From: Lutibacter sp. B1
GTDB lineage: Bacteria; Bacteroidota; Bacteroidia; Flavobacteriales; Flavobacteriaceae
NCBI RefSeq assembly: GCF_012524075.1
Contig: NZ_JAAZUI010000010.1
Location: 54,972 to 118,971 of the forward strand
Direction of reading: 5' to 3'
DNA: 64,000 nucleotides
The position numbers were made by a program, and so were the translations under genes. Positions 11,056-20,685 of the stretch are shown piece after piece (within the stretch, counting starts at the first letter, position 1; each line of letters begins with the position of its first letter). The notes below the pieces were generated by a model. The model ran no database searches. It was given only the letters and a program-made list of their open reading frames with translations, and had not been told where the DNA came from.

Positions 11056-12978
11056 CTATTTCAAAATAGTAAACTCAATATTTGAAGATGTAAATACTGT
11101 ATGAGTTTGCGTTTTAAAATCTTCAGGCTTTGCTTTAAAAATATTGTCTACATACGTTTGCGGATTTAAATCTATTAAAGGAAACCAAGTGCTTTGCACT
11201 TGTATTTGTAATTTATGTCCTTTTTTTATGGTATGATACACATCTTGTAACTTGATATTTACAGTTGTTTTTTTATTAGGAACAAATGGCTCCGGATGCG
11301 TAAAGCTATTTCTAAACTTACCTCTCATTACTTCACTTCTTACCATTAAATGATAATTACTTAGTTTTAAATGATTTTGAATATTTTCATTTGTTTCTTC
11401 AACATCAGAAGGATGAATATCAATAATTTTCACAATCCAGTCAGCATCAGTACCTGTAGTGGCTACTTGTAAGTTGGCTAAAATATCTCCGGCTAAAGTT
11501 AGATTTTCAGTTAAAACATCAGTTTCAAAAATTAAAACATCACTTCTTCTGGCTGCAAAACGTTGGTCGTCAGTCATGTATTTTTTTGGTGTAAAAACTG
11601 TTTTAATATCTTCTGAATAGGGAACAGGTTTTTTAATATCGCTAACAAAAGTAATACCAGTTTCTTTTTCTTTAGTTAAAGTTAGTTTTTGATTTCCAGA
11701 TAAATAAAGCGTTTGTTTTTGTGTATTTTCAGGTGGCCAAGAATTGTACGAATTCCATTCTTTTTTACCTGAATCAAACACATAAGCTTCAGGCAGCCCT
11801 GAGTCTTTATTTCCATTTCCTTTTAAGAAATGATTAAAGAATTTTGTTTCAATTTGTGCTTGAAATTTTAATGAAATTGAATCGCCAAAATAATAATTTC
11901 CAACACTATTTTCCGGATTAGTTCTTGCCCATTGTCCGTGGCTCCAAGGTCCAAAAACTAAGGTGTTGTAATTGTCAGGATTGTATTTTTCAATGGTTTT
12001 ATAGGTTTCTAATGGGCCATATAAATCTTCAGCATCAAACTCTCCGCCAACAATCATAGTTGCGACTGAAGATTTAATATTTTTTAAATGCTGAATAATT
12101 CCTTTGCTTTGCCAAATAGTGTCATAATTTGGATGCTCTTTAAGTTCTTCCCAAAAAAAATCGTCTACTTTATCATTATTTTGAAGCGTAGGATCATCTA
12201 ACTTTTCATATTGAAAATACTTGTTAAGGTTGCTTAACGGTCCGGCATCTAAAAAGAATTGATATTGATCTTGGGTTTTTAAATCGGGAATTTTATACCA
12301 AGCAGTATCGGTTGGTTTGTTTTTAGGTGTTCCAAAAAGAGCTGTAGCTCTAAAATAACTTAACAAATACGCACCGTTATGGTGAAAATCATCAAAAAAG
12401 AAATCGCCAATACAAGCTTGTGGTGAAGCAGCTTTTAATGCAGGATGTGCATCAATTGTTGAATAAGTACTGTAAAAACCAGGATATGAAATTCCCCAAG
12501 TGCCCACTTTTCCATTATTATTTTCAACGTTTTTTACTAACCAATCAATAGTATCATACGTATCGGAACTTTCATCAATATCATTTTTTGATTTCTTATT
12601 TGGTATATAAGCACGCATATTGTCATAAGTACCTTCGCTCATCCAACGTCCGCGTACATCTTGATAAACAATAATATTTCCTTCTTTCATTAAGTGTTGG
12701 TTTGGGCCTATGTTTTTTCTGTATTTATCCTGTCCATAGGGACTACAACTATATGGAGTTCGCATAAGTAAAATAGGGTAAGACACACTTTTATCTTTTG
12801 GTGAATAAATGGTAGTAAACAGTTTTACACCATCACGCATAGTAATAGTGGTTTCTATTTTATCATAATTTTGCTGAACGTAATTTATTTCTTTTTCTTC
12901 TGAATTTGATTTTTTGCAATTTATTACTAAAAAACTTATAAAAAATATAAATAATAGTCTAGAAAAGAAATGTTTCAT
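11056..12978 (-). CDS. CocE/NonD-family hydrolase, lipoprotein
   Basis: Putative outer-envelope acyl hydrolase or X-Pro dipeptidyl-peptidase (peptidase S15 / CocE family), 640 residues. A lipoprotein signal with lipobox LVINCKK places Cys at about residue 21. The alpha/beta hydrolase part shows RTPYSCSPYG, YQDVRGRWMSEG and the nucleophile elbow GTWGISYPGFYS (Ser). The Asp/His region is GGEFDAEDLYGP and FGPWSHGQW. The C-terminal third is the jelly-roll domain (LAGDILANLQVATTGTDADW, HKLQIQVQSTWFP). Substrate cannot be told from sequence. It converges on rrf2 and has its own promoter box. Confidence 0.9.
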   Translation of the reverse strand: MKHFFSRLLFIFFISFLVINCKKSNSEEKEINYVQQNYDKIETTITMRDGVKLFTTIYSPKDKSVSYPILLMRTPYSCSPYGQDKYRKNIGPNQHLMKEGNIIVYQDVRGRWMSEGTYDNMRAYIPNKKSKNDIDESSDTYDTIDWLVKNVENNNGKVGTWGISYPGFYSTYSTIDAHPALKAASPQACIGDFFFDDFHHNGAYLLSYFRATALFGTPKNKPTDTAWYKIPDLKTQDQYQFFLDAGPLSNLNKYFQYEKLDDPTLQNNDKVDDFFWEELKEHPNYDTIWQSKGIIQHLKNIKSSVATMIVGGEFDAEDLYGPLETYKTIEKYNPDNYNTLVFGPWSHGQWARTNPENSVGNYYFGDSISLKFQAQIETKFFNHFLKGNGNKDSGLPEAYVFDSGKKEWNSYNSWPPENTQKQTLYLSGNQKLTLTKEKETGITFVSDIKKPVPYSEDIKTVFTPKKYMTDDQRFAARRSDVLIFETDVLTENLTLAGDILANLQVATTGTDADWIVKIIDIHPSDVEETNENIQNHLKLSNYHLMVRSEVMRGKFRNSFTHPEPFVPNKKTTVNIKLQDVYHTIKKGHKLQIQVQSTWFPLIDLNPQTYVDNIFKAKPEDFKTQTHTVFTSSNIEFTILK

Positions 12979-13002
12979 TTAAAATATGATTGATTAAGAT
13001 GT

Positions 13003-13010
13003 CAAATCTA
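13003..13010 (-). promoter_or_regulatory. -7 promoter box of the CocE-type hydrolase
   Basis: The minus strand reads TAGATTTG, matching TAnnTTTG, 24 bases before the start codon. Confidence 0.5.
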
Positions 13011-13081
13011 CAAAAAAACATCATATTAAGGTTTTTCTTATTATAAATATAAACAACAAAATAAATCAGTAAACTGTTATT

Positions 13082-13089
13082 TAGTTTTG
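13082..13089 (+). promoter_or_regulatory. -7 promoter box of the FKBP lipoprotein
   Basis: TAGTTTTG matches TAnnTTTG, 62 bases before the start codon. Confidence 0.5.
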
Positions 13090-13151
13090 TAGCGTTTAGC
13101 CATCAATTTTCGTAATGTTTATATAAATCAATTTTAAATAAACACATACTT

Positions 13152-14126
13152 ATGGAAAAAAATAAATTAAAATTTAGCAAATTACTATTGATGGTTTTGC
13201 TATTGTCGGTTTCGTTAGTTGTTTTACAAAGTTGTTTAGATGATGACAACGACTATAAAGATCAAAGAAAAATTGATGATAAATTAATTTTAGAGTATTT
13301 AAATAGTAATAACATTAATGCTGAAAAAGCGGAAGAAGGTTATTATTATACAATAATTAATTCTAATACTTCAGGTGAAAAAGTTGAAGAAGATGATATA
13401 GTATCAGTTTACTATAAAATGAGTCTTCTAAATGGTAAAAAAATTGATAGCATTACTGAAGATACGGGTTCAGGAAAACCTGCAAAATATAAAATAACAG
13501 GAGGTTCACTTATACCTGTTGGCTTAAGATTTGGATCAACTAAAATGAAGGAAGGTGAAAAATTTAAATTTTACATTCCATCACAATTAGCTTATGCCGA
13601 TTATTATTATGAAGATATTATACCATCCAATGCAATATTTATTATTGAAAATGAAATTGTCAAAATTGAGACTGAAGAAGAACAGATAGAAATAGAAAAA
13701 GATTCCATTGATAATTATATAGCAGATAATAGTATCGAAAATATGGATAGAACTTCATCAGGACTTTATTATAAAAAGGTAAGTGATGGTGATGGTGAAA
13801 AACCTGTAGATCTAAAAACTGTAAAAATTCAATTTGTAGTAGAATATTTAAATGGAGATGTTATTGATAGTACAGAAGATGGTACACAGTTTAGTTTTAA
13901 AATAGGAAGTAATTCTGTTATTAAAGGTTTGGAAGAAGGAGTTAAATTAATGGAAAAAGGAGAAAAAGCAATTTTAATTATTCCATCTCATTTAGCTTAT
14001 GATGAAAGCTTGCAGATATTTCCAGAGATGGTTAGGGAAGATCTTTTAGAAAATAAATTGATATCTGAAAAAATTCTACCTTTTTCAATCTTGAAATTTG
14101 AAGTTGAATTGATTGATATTATTTAA
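13152..14126 (+). CDS. Lipoprotein with two FKBP-type peptidyl-prolyl isomerase domains
   Basis: 324 residues. The signal peptide ends in a lipobox (VVLQSCLDD, Cys about 28). Two FKBP-like domains follow, at about residues 50-175 (VSVYYKMSLLNGKKIDS, KMKEGEKFKFYIPSQLAY) and 190-322 (VEYLNGDVIDST, VIKGLEEGVKLMEKGEKAIL, IPSHLAYDE). The first is less canonical. The protein is likely anchored in the outer membrane facing the periplasm, where such isomerases help fold exported proteins. Gliding-associated isomerases of flavobacteria are related, but no gliding genes are adjacent. Confidence 0.85.
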   Translation: MEKNKLKFSKLLLMVLLLSVSLVVLQSCLDDDNDYKDQRKIDDKLILEYLNSNNINAEKAEEGYYYTIINSNTSGEKVEEDDIVSVYYKMSLLNGKKIDSITEDTGSGKPAKYKITGGSLIPVGLRFGSTKMKEGEKFKFYIPSQLAYADYYYEDIIPSNAIFIIENEIVKIETEEEQIEIEKDSIDNYIADNSIENMDRTSSGLYYKKVSDGDGEKPVDLKTVKIQFVVEYLNGDVIDSTEDGTQFSFKIGSNSVIKGLEEGVKLMEKGEKAILIIPSHLAYDESLQIFPEMVREDLLENKLISEKILPFSILKFEVELIDII

Positions 14127-14202
14127 CACAAAACACTATTGTAGCGTTTTAACAATTAGCAGAAAAAAAATGAATTTTTAAACAAATAGAGTGAATGGTG
14201 TA

Positions 14203-14334
14203 ATGACAACAATGAAAAACAAATATAAAAAGATGTTAATTTGGGTGTTTATTATTGTTGTCTCTATTTTATTTTTTGCAATAAACACAGGTTTGTTTTT
14301 ATTGTTTAGGTATATAATAATAAATGAAGGGTGA
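14203..14334 (+). CDS. Small single-span membrane protein (43 residues)
   Basis: A short ORF encodes a basic N-terminus (MTTMKNKYKKM), one hydrophobic span (LIWVFIIVVSILFFAINTG) and a short tail ending IIINEG. The charge pattern suggests a genuine one-span protein, but no family is recognised. It lies 76 bases after the FKBP gene and ends two bases before the convergent DUF423 gene. Confidence 0.4.
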   Translation: MTTMKNKYKKMLIWVFIIVVSILFFAINTGLFLLFRYIIINEG

Positions 14335-14336
14335 TA

Positions 14337-14723
14337 TTAATAATTTATAGTTAAAATTGAATTAAACAATAGGCACCAACCAATAATCAATAATAAACCT
14401 CCAATAGGTGTAATCGGACCTAAAAAACGCAATTTTTTATTTTTTGCAGAAGAAATTACAAGGCCATAAATACTAAAAGAAAATAAAATTATGCCTGCAA
14501 CAAAACTATAGATCATATATTTTTCTACAGTAGTTTCTAGATTAAAATTAAAGCCGATAATTAATAATACTATTGAATGGTACATTTGGTATTTTACACC
14601 AGTTTCAAAACTCTTTAACTGCTCTTCAGTTAGTATTTTTTTTAATGCATGTGCTCCAAATGCACCTAAAATAACAGCTAAGCCTCCTAAAATACTTGCA
14701 AAAAGTAATGTGAATAAAGTCAT
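14337..14723 (-). CDS. DUF423 (YgdD-type) membrane protein
   Basis: 128 residues with four predicted membrane spans. The family hallmark is at the N-terminus: LGGLAVILGAFGAHALKKIL, then SFETGVKYQMYHSIVLLIIG, and GPITPIGGLLLIIGW near the end. The family is widespread but its function is unknown. A TATTTTTG promoter box lies about 24 bases upstream. Confidence 0.9.
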   Translation of the reverse strand: MTLFTLLFASILGGLAVILGAFGAHALKKILTEEQLKSFETGVKYQMYHSIVLLIIGFNFNLETTVEKYMIYSFVAGIILFSFSIYGLVISSAKNKKLRFLGPITPIGGLLLIIGWCLLFNSILTINY

Positions 14724-14747
14724 TAATTAATGATTTATAATTAATTT

Positions 14748-14755
14748 CAAAAATA
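14748..14755 (-). promoter_or_regulatory. -7 promoter box of the DUF423 gene
   Basis: The minus strand reads TATTTTTG, matching TAnnTTTG. Confidence 0.45.
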
Positions 14756-14973
14756 AGAATAAATTGATAGCATATAATTTTATTTTCGATAATACATTTT
14801 ACCATATTTCAAATATTAATTAATAGGAATAAATAAAGATGTAATTACTTATAAATGATTACTAAAATTAACTTTATTATTTATAAATGTAATTAAAACA
14901 GCATATAGTGTTTTTAGATATAAACTAAAAATGCACTTTTGCCTTATTAAAATAATAAAATAAAAATAAAATT

Positions 14974-16644
14974 ATGTGCGGAATAGTTTGTGCGTTCGAT
15001 TTAAAAGAGAAAGCTGATGTGTTAAGACCACAGTTATTGGAAATGTCTAAAAAAGTACGTCATCGTGGACCGGATTGGAGTGGAATTTATGCCGATGAAA
15101 AAGCCATATTGGCTCATGAAAGACTTTCAATTGTTGATCCGGTTTCGGGTAAACAACCATTGTATAGCGAAGATGGTAAATTGGTGTTGGCTGCAAACGG
15201 TGAAATTTATAATCACAGAGAATTACGTAAACAATTTGTAGGAAAATATAATTTTCAAACTGAATCTGATTGTGAAGTGATTTTAGCGTTGTACAAAGAA
15301 AAAGGTACTGATTTTATTGATGAAATGAATGGGATTTTTGGTTTTGCAATTTATGATGTCGAAAAAGATGAATATTTTGTAGCTCGTGACCATATGGGAA
15401 TTATTCCTTTATATATGGGATGGGATGCTAACGGAACATTTTATGTTGCTTCCGAATTAAAAGCTTTAGAAGGTGTTTGTACTAAAATTGAGTTATTTCC
15501 TCCGGGACATTATTTATCAAGTAAAGATGGTGAATTGAAAAGATGGTACAGTAGAGATTGGATGGAGTACGATGCAGTAAAAGAAAATCAAACCAGTATT
15601 GATGAAATTCACGATGCATTAGAGGCAGCAGTCCATCGTCAACTAATGTCTGATGTGCCTTATGGTGTGTTACTTTCAGGAGGTTTAGATTCTTCGGTTA
15701 CTTCAGCAATTGCAAAAAAATATGCCGGTAAAAGAGTAGAGTCTGATGACACACAAGCGGCGTGGTGGCCACAATTACACTCATTTTCAGTAGGTTTAGA
15801 AGGTTCTCCTGATTTGGCTGCTGCACAAAAAGTTGCAGATCATATTGGAACTGTACATCACGAAATTAAATTTACAATTCAAGAAGGTTTAGATGCTATA
15901 AAAGATGTAATTTACAACCTTGAAACATACGATATAACTACAATTAGAGCTTCAACTCCAATGTATTTAATGGCTAGAGTTATTAAATCTATGGGAATAA
16001 AAATGGTATTATCAGGTGAAGGTGCCGATGAGCTATTTGGAGGTTATCTATATTTTCATAAAGCGCCAAACTCAAAAGAATTTCATGAAGAAACTGTTCG
16101 TAAATTGAGTAAATTACATATGTACGATTGTTTGAGAGCAAATAAAAGTCTTGCAGCTTGGGGAATTGAAGGTCGTGTTCCGTTTTTAGACAAAGAGTTT
16201 ATGGATGTTGCCATGCGAATTAACCCGCAAGATAAAATGATTAACGGTGAACGTATGGAAAAATGGGTAGTGCGTAAAGCTTTTGAAAGTTATTTACCTG
16301 AAAGCGTAGCTTGGAGACAAAAAGAACAATTTTCTGATGGTGTTGGTTACAGTTGGATTGACACTTTGAAAGAAATTGTTAATGAAAAAGTTACTGACGA
16401 TCAGTTGGCAAATGCTAAATATAAGTTTCCAATTCAAACACCAACCAATAAAGAAGAATTTTATTACCGTTCAATTTTTGCAGAGCATTTTCCTTCAGAT
16501 GCAGCCGCTTTAAGTGTTCCTCAAGAAGCGTCGGTAGCTTGTAGTACTAAAATTGCTTTGGAATGGGATGCAAGTTTTAAAAATATGAATGATCCATCAG
16601 GAAGAGCTGTAGCAAAAGTACACTCTGATGCATATGTTAAATAA
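14974..16644 (+). CDS. asnB: Asparagine synthetase B (glutamine-hydrolysing)
   Basis: Makes asparagine from aspartate, ATP and glutamine in the cytoplasm. The 556-residue product begins MCGIVCAFD, so after Met removal Cys1 is the glutaminase nucleophile. The glutaminase domain shows RHRGPDWSG, AHERLSIVDP and AANGEIYNH. The synthetase domain has the PP-loop LLSGGLDSSV and the LSGEGADELFGGY and GRVPFLDKEFM motifs. Length is as in E. coli AsnB. A strong terminator follows. Confidence 0.96.
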   Translation: MCGIVCAFDLKEKADVLRPQLLEMSKKVRHRGPDWSGIYADEKAILAHERLSIVDPVSGKQPLYSEDGKLVLAANGEIYNHRELRKQFVGKYNFQTESDCEVILALYKEKGTDFIDEMNGIFGFAIYDVEKDEYFVARDHMGIIPLYMGWDANGTFYVASELKALEGVCTKIELFPPGHYLSSKDGELKRWYSRDWMEYDAVKENQTSIDEIHDALEAAVHRQLMSDVPYGVLLSGGLDSSVTSAIAKKYAGKRVESDDTQAAWWPQLHSFSVGLEGSPDLAAAQKVADHIGTVHHEIKFTIQEGLDAIKDVIYNLETYDITTIRASTPMYLMARVIKSMGIKMVLSGEGADELFGGYLYFHKAPNSKEFHEETVRKLSKLHMYDCLRANKSLAAWGIEGRVPFLDKEFMDVAMRINPQDKMINGERMEKWVVRKAFESYLPESVAWRQKEQFSDGVGYSWIDTLKEIVNEKVTDDQLANAKYKFPIQTPTNKEEFYYRSIFAEHFPSDAAALSVPQEASVACSTKIALEWDASFKNMNDPSGRAVAKVHSDAYVK

Positions 16645-16664
16645 AGGTTTTTTAATTTAAATTT

Positions 16665-16697
16665 GAAGAAAATCCGGTTTTAAACCGGATTTTTTTA
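16665..16697 (+). terminator. Rho-independent terminator after asnB
   Basis: Stem AATCCGGTTT (16671-16680) / AAACCGGATT (16682-16691), followed by a run of T. Confidence 0.85.
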
Positions 16698-16721
16698 TGT
16701 CCTTTTATTAGATAGATGGTT

Positions 16722-16740
16722 ACTGAGCATAGTAGAAGTA
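16722..16740. repeat. Degenerate copy of the GAGC-AAGTCGAAG intergenic repeat
   Basis: ACTGAGCATAGTAGAAGTA closely resembles the element at 30661 (TGGCTGAGCGAAGTCGAAGC). Short sequences of this type recur between genes in many Bacteroidota genomes (general knowledge, not searched here). Confidence 0.4.
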
Positions 16741-16807
16741 TAATCAGAATTCCTTTTGCCATTTCTTAGTATGCAGTAATCTCAATTATCCTGTTAAAAT
16801 AAAAACA

Positions 16808-16815
16808 TACATTTG
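16808..16815 (+). promoter_or_regulatory. -7 promoter box of recQ
   Basis: TACATTTG matches TAnnTTTG, 29 bases before the chosen ATG at 16845. Confidence 0.55.
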
Positions 16816-16844
16816 CTGTGAAGTTTTAAATATTGAAAAATAAC

Positions 16845-18959
16845 ATGCTATTAAAGGAAACTCAAGAAAAACTACTTCCTGTTTTAAAAAAATACTTTGG
16901 ATATGATAGTTTTAGAGATCAACAACAAAAGATAGTTGAATCTGTTCTTTCCAAAAACGATAATTTGGTTATTATGCCAACAGGAGGAGGAAAATCAATT
17001 TGTTTTCAGTTACCTGCATTATTATTTGAAGGATTAACTTTGGTGATTTCTCCGTTAATTGCTTTAATGAAAGATCAAGTTGATGGCTTAAATGCAAATG
17101 GAATTTCAGCAGATTTTTTTAATAGTAGTCAGGAAAGTCATGAGCAAAATGCTATTTTTGATAAAGTAATTAACAAAGAAATAAAACTATTATATGTTGC
17201 TCCTGAGAGTTTAAGCTTGTTGGGAAATATTTTAACAGAACAATATATAAGTTGTATTGCTATTGATGAAGCACATTGTATTTCTTCTTGGGGACACGAC
17301 TTTCGTCCATCTTATCAGCAACTGGGATTTTTAAAACAATCATTACCCAATACACCAATTATTGCCTTAACAGCAACAGCTGATAAAGCTACAAGGCAAG
17401 ATATTATTCAGCAATTAAATATTGTAAATGCAACACAATTTTTATCTTCATTTGATCGAAAAAATATTGAATTAGAAGTTCGTCCTGCAAATGATAGAGT
17501 TTCACAAATCATAAAATTTATCAATAAAAAACCTGATGAAGCTGGTATTATTTATTGTTTAAGCCGAAAATCTACCGAGCAATTGGCTTTAAAATTAAAG
17601 CAAAATGGGATTTCGGCTGCTGCATATCATGCCGGATTAAATTTTGTGGAGAGAACAAAAACTCAAGAAGATTTTATTTATGATAAAACACAAGTAGTTT
17701 GTGCTACTATTGCTTTTGGAATGGGAATAGATAAATCGAATGTACGTTGGGTAATACATTACAATATGCCAAAAAATATTGAAGGTTATTATCAGGAAAT
17801 TGGGCGATGCGGAAGAGATGGTTTAAAAGCAAATGCTTTATTGTTTCATAGTTATTCAGATGTTATTCAACTTCGGAAATTTATAAGTGGAGTTAGTAAT
17901 GAAGATGTTCAAGTTGCTAAGTTGGAACGGATGAAACAATTTTCTGAAGCAACTACGTGTCGAAGAAAAATTTTGTTAAGCTATTTTGGAGAATTGTTAT
18001 ATGAAAACTGTGGAAATTGTGATGTATGTATAAATCCACCTCAATTTTTTAACGGTACAATTATTGCACAAAAAGCACTTTCAGTAATTACCCGATTAAA
18101 AGAAAATGAAGCAACAGGAATTGTGATTGATGTTTTGAGAGGTGCTCACAATGCTACTGTTTTAGATAAAAAATACGATAAATTAAAATCGCATGGTATA
18201 GGTAAGGATATTTCCTGGAGAGATTGGCAGCAATATATTATTCAATTAATAAATCAAGGCTATTGCGAAGTGGCTTTTCATAAAAATAATGCGCTACAGT
18301 TAACCGGTTTTTCAAAAAAAGTTTTGTTCGAAAATGAAGTTGTGAATTTAACTCGTCCGGTAGAAATACAAGAGCAAATCATAAATAAAAAAGAACCAAA
18401 AACAACCAAAGCAAAAAAGGATACATTATTTGAACGTTTACGTAAATTACGTCAAAAAATTGCTTTGGATGAAAATATTCCGGCATATTTGGTTTTTAGT
18501 GATGCCACTTTAAAAGAAATGGAAAGAGCCAGACCAATGAGTGAAGCGGATTTGTTGGAAATTAACGGCGTAGGACAGCGAAAGTTAGAAGTTTATGGGG
18601 ATGAGTTTATTGCTGAAATCACTTCATTTATGAATGAAAAAGTAGAAAAACGTAAAAAGAACGATACACACAAAGTAACTTACGAGTTGTATAAAGAAGG
18701 TTTATCTATAGATGAAATTGCCGAAAAGCGTAATTTAAAAACTACCACTATTTTTTCTCATTTAGCTAAACTATATACTGATGGAAAAGATATTGATATT
18801 TATAATTTTGTAACTAAAGATGAGGTAGAGCAAGTGAGTAAAGCGAAAGATGAATTAGAAAGTCCACAAGCTTTAAAACCATATTTTGAGTATTTTAATG
18901 CAGAAATAGAGTATTTTAAAATTCGTTTGGCTTTAACAATTATTGATAAAGAAGGGTAA
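16845..18959 (+). CDS. recQ: ATP-dependent DNA helicase RecQ
   Basis: 3'-5' superfamily 2 DNA helicase for recombination and replication-fork repair, 704 residues. Motifs in order: GYDSFRDQQQ, Walker A MPTGGGKS, DEAH box (AIDEAHCISSWGHDFRP), TATADKATRQD, AFGMGIDKSNVRWVIHYNMP, QEIGRCGRDG. The zinc-binding RQC cysteines are CRRKILLSYFGE and CGNCDVC. An HRDC domain follows (about residues 510-590), then a C-terminal helix-turn-helix region (LSIDEIAEKRNLKTTTIFSHL). The longer frame starts with TTG at 16833; ATG 16845 is preferred. It is independent of asnB, which has its own terminator. Confidence 0.95.
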   Translation: MLLKETQEKLLPVLKKYFGYDSFRDQQQKIVESVLSKNDNLVIMPTGGGKSICFQLPALLFEGLTLVISPLIALMKDQVDGLNANGISADFFNSSQESHEQNAIFDKVINKEIKLLYVAPESLSLLGNILTEQYISCIAIDEAHCISSWGHDFRPSYQQLGFLKQSLPNTPIIALTATADKATRQDIIQQLNIVNATQFLSSFDRKNIELEVRPANDRVSQIIKFINKKPDEAGIIYCLSRKSTEQLALKLKQNGISAAAYHAGLNFVERTKTQEDFIYDKTQVVCATIAFGMGIDKSNVRWVIHYNMPKNIEGYYQEIGRCGRDGLKANALLFHSYSDVIQLRKFISGVSNEDVQVAKLERMKQFSEATTCRRKILLSYFGELLYENCGNCDVCINPPQFFNGTIIAQKALSVITRLKENEATGIVIDVLRGAHNATVLDKKYDKLKSHGIGKDISWRDWQQYIIQLINQGYCEVAFHKNNALQLTGFSKKVLFENEVVNLTRPVEIQEQIINKKEPKTTKAKKDTLFERLRKLRQKIALDENIPAYLVFSDATLKEMERARPMSEADLLEINGVGQRKLEVYGDEFIAEITSFMNEKVEKRKKNDTHKVTYELYKEGLSIDEIAEKRNLKTTTIFSHLAKLYTDGKDIDIYNFVTKDEVEQVSKAKDELESPQALKPYFEYFNAEIEYFKIRLALTIIDKEG

Positions 18960-19046
18960 TTTTTCTTTATGTAGATTTTTATGTTAAATTTTCTTTAAAT
19001 AAATAAATTGCTTTAAAAATAGTTTCCTATTTAAAATCATTCTACA

Positions 19047-19054
19047 TACTTTTG
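19047..19054 (+). promoter_or_regulatory. -7 promoter box of the VTT-type membrane protein
   Basis: TACTTTTG matches TAnnTTTG, 27 bases before the start codon. Confidence 0.5.
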
Positions 19055-19081
19055 CGATTAATGCAGATTGAAGAAATATAA

Positions 19082-19702
19082 ATGAAGGAAACTACTAAAA
19101 CACAAAAAAAATCAAGAATTAAATTGTTACACCAGTATTATTCTTATACTGGATTTTACGCTTTTGTTGGTAAAAGTTTAAAAAAAGCTATTTGGCCAAT
19201 AATTGCAATAATTGCTATTTTATTTCTGTTTAATAATTATATTTATAATGTTAATGAAGGTTTAAAACATTTTACCGATACATTTAGCAATGTTCAAGTA
19301 TTTGTAGTGTTTTTTCTTTCTGAAATTTTTTTAGGATTGCTTCCGCCAGAAATATTTATTGCTTGGACCAAGAAAACTTCTGAACCAATTTTTAACTTAA
19401 CATTGCTGGCATTATTTTCATATACCGGAGGTATAATTTCTTATTTTTTAGGAAAAGCAATTTTAAAAATTGAAAGAGTTAAAAATTACCTTGAAACAAA
19501 GATGACTAAACATTTGAAAAACACTAAAAAATGGGGCGGATTTTTAATTGTTGTAGGTGCTTTGTTACCAATTCCTTTTTCAATTACTTGCTTAGCTGCA
19601 GGAATGATTAAGTATCCGTTAAAAGGAGTAGTTCTTTTTGGCTTATTGCGTTTTGTTAGATTTGCAATTTACGCAGTTGCTATATTTCAGGTTGTGAGTT
19701 AA
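19082..19702 (+). CDS. VTT/DedA-like membrane protein
   Basis: 206 residues with about four to five membrane spans. The sequence LSEIFLGLLPPEIFIAW, the glycine-rich YTGGIISYFLGKAIL and GGFLIVVGALLPIPFSITCLAAGMI resemble the VTT (SNARE-associated, DedA/YqaA) fold, whose members are linked to lipid translocation or membrane homeostasis. The exact role is unknown. It stands alone between recQ and a convergent Lrp regulator. Confidence 0.75.
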   Translation: MKETTKTQKKSRIKLLHQYYSYTGFYAFVGKSLKKAIWPIIAIIAILFLFNNYIYNVNEGLKHFTDTFSNVQVFVVFFLSEIFLGLLPPEIFIAWTKKTSEPIFNLTLLALFSYTGGIISYFLGKAILKIERVKNYLETKMTKHLKNTKKWGGFLIVVGALLPIPFSITCLAAGMIKYPLKGVVLFGLLRFVRFAIYAVAIFQVVS

Positions 19703-19726
19703 TTTTTAAAACTTTTAATTTAAGAA

Positions 19727-20170
19727 CTAAGTTCTTTTAATTATTGGATTGTTTTCTACAACATTAGATAGCACTATATGTGTACTTGTTTCACCATAAG
19801 TAATTAATTGATCTATAAATTTTTCTAGATGCTTTTGGTTTTTTAAAACAACTTCCATCACAATATTTTCATCCCCTGTAATTCGATAACAATTTACTAT
19901 TTCATCAAAATTTGAAACAGTTTGTAAAAATGGCTTTAGTCTTCCCATAAAGGCTTTTAATGTAATAATTGCTTTAAGCTGGTGGTCAGTTTCAAAGTGG
20001 GAGACTTTAGCAAAATAACCTTCAATAACTCCCATGTCTTCCATTTTTTTTATTCGTTCGGATACAGCAGGAGAACTTATACCAACTTGTTTTGCAATTT
20101 GAGTGTTTGTTTGTCTCGCATTTTGTTGTAAACATTCAAGAATTTTCCAGTTTAAAGAGTCTAATTTCAT
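19727..20170 (-). CDS. Lrp/AsnC-family transcriptional regulator
   Basis: 147 residues. The N-terminal helix-turn-helix is LDSLNWKILECLQQNARQTN with IAKQVGISSPAVSERIKKME. It is followed by the linker GVIEGYFAKVS and a RAM ligand-binding domain (LKAFMGRLKPFLQTV, CYRITGDENIVMEVVLKN). Such proteins respond to amino acids. The ligand and targets are not visible. It is divergent from the 131-residue gene, so that gene's promoter is a candidate target. Confidence 0.92.
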   Translation of the reverse strand: MKLDSLNWKILECLQQNARQTNTQIAKQVGISSPAVSERIKKMEDMGVIEGYFAKVSHFETDHQLKAIITLKAFMGRLKPFLQTVSNFDEIVNCYRITGDENIVMEVVLKNQKHLEKFIDQLITYGETSTHIVLSNVVENNPIIKRT

Positions 20171-20260
20171 TTTTAATGAATTTAAGTATAAAAATATTAA
20201 AATTTAAAGAAAATACACCTTGTGCTTTAATATTTAAATGTATTCTAAATGTTTACTATG

Positions 20261-20268
20261 TAAATTTG
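20261..20268 (+). promoter_or_regulatory. -7 promoter box of the 131-residue protein
   Basis: TAAATTTG matches TAnnTTTG, 21 bases before the start codon, in the divergent lrp intergenic region. Confidence 0.5.
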
Positions 20269-20289
20269 AGTACTATTAGTTACTAAAAA

Positions 20290-20685
20290 ATGAAAGCAGT
20301 TAATATAGATTTAAATTTATCGCCTATTTATCAGAAATCTTTAGATATTTTTCAATTATCTAGAAGAGTTGCAGCGTATATAACTGATGATAAAAGTGTG
20401 ATCTCGATGTATAAATCTGGAGAAAAAACTGATAATTATGCTGATAACTTGATTATGAATTCATTTCAATTAGTTCCAAAAGTTGTAGAGGTTGAAACTG
20501 AAGTTTCTACAGATAAAAAGTTGAAATACGCCAAACGTCTTCGTTATTTTATTGATAAAATTTACCAAGATTGTTTAAACTTGGAACGTACAAGAATTCA
20601 CGGAAAAGATTTTGTTAGAATGTTACGCAAAGAGTTAATATCATTACGTAAAATTCATAAAAATTATGTGAATTCTATACTGTAA
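20290..20685 (+). CDS. Uncharacterised 131-residue cytoplasmic protein
   Basis: No family is recognised. The product is soluble and rich in Lys and Arg. Its C-terminal half looks helical (KYAKRLRYFIDKIYQDCLNL, then GKDFVRMLRKELISLRKIH). No signal peptide or membrane span is seen. A good promoter box and divergence from an lrp gene support it as real. Its last 11 bases overlap the end of the convergent sigma factor gene. Confidence 0.65.
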   Translation: MKAVNIDLNLSPIYQKSLDIFQLSRRVAAYITDDKSVISMYKSGEKTDNYADNLIMNSFQLVPKVVEVETEVSTDKKLKYAKRLRYFIDKIYQDCLNLERTRIHGKDFVRMLRKELISLRKIHKNYVNSIL

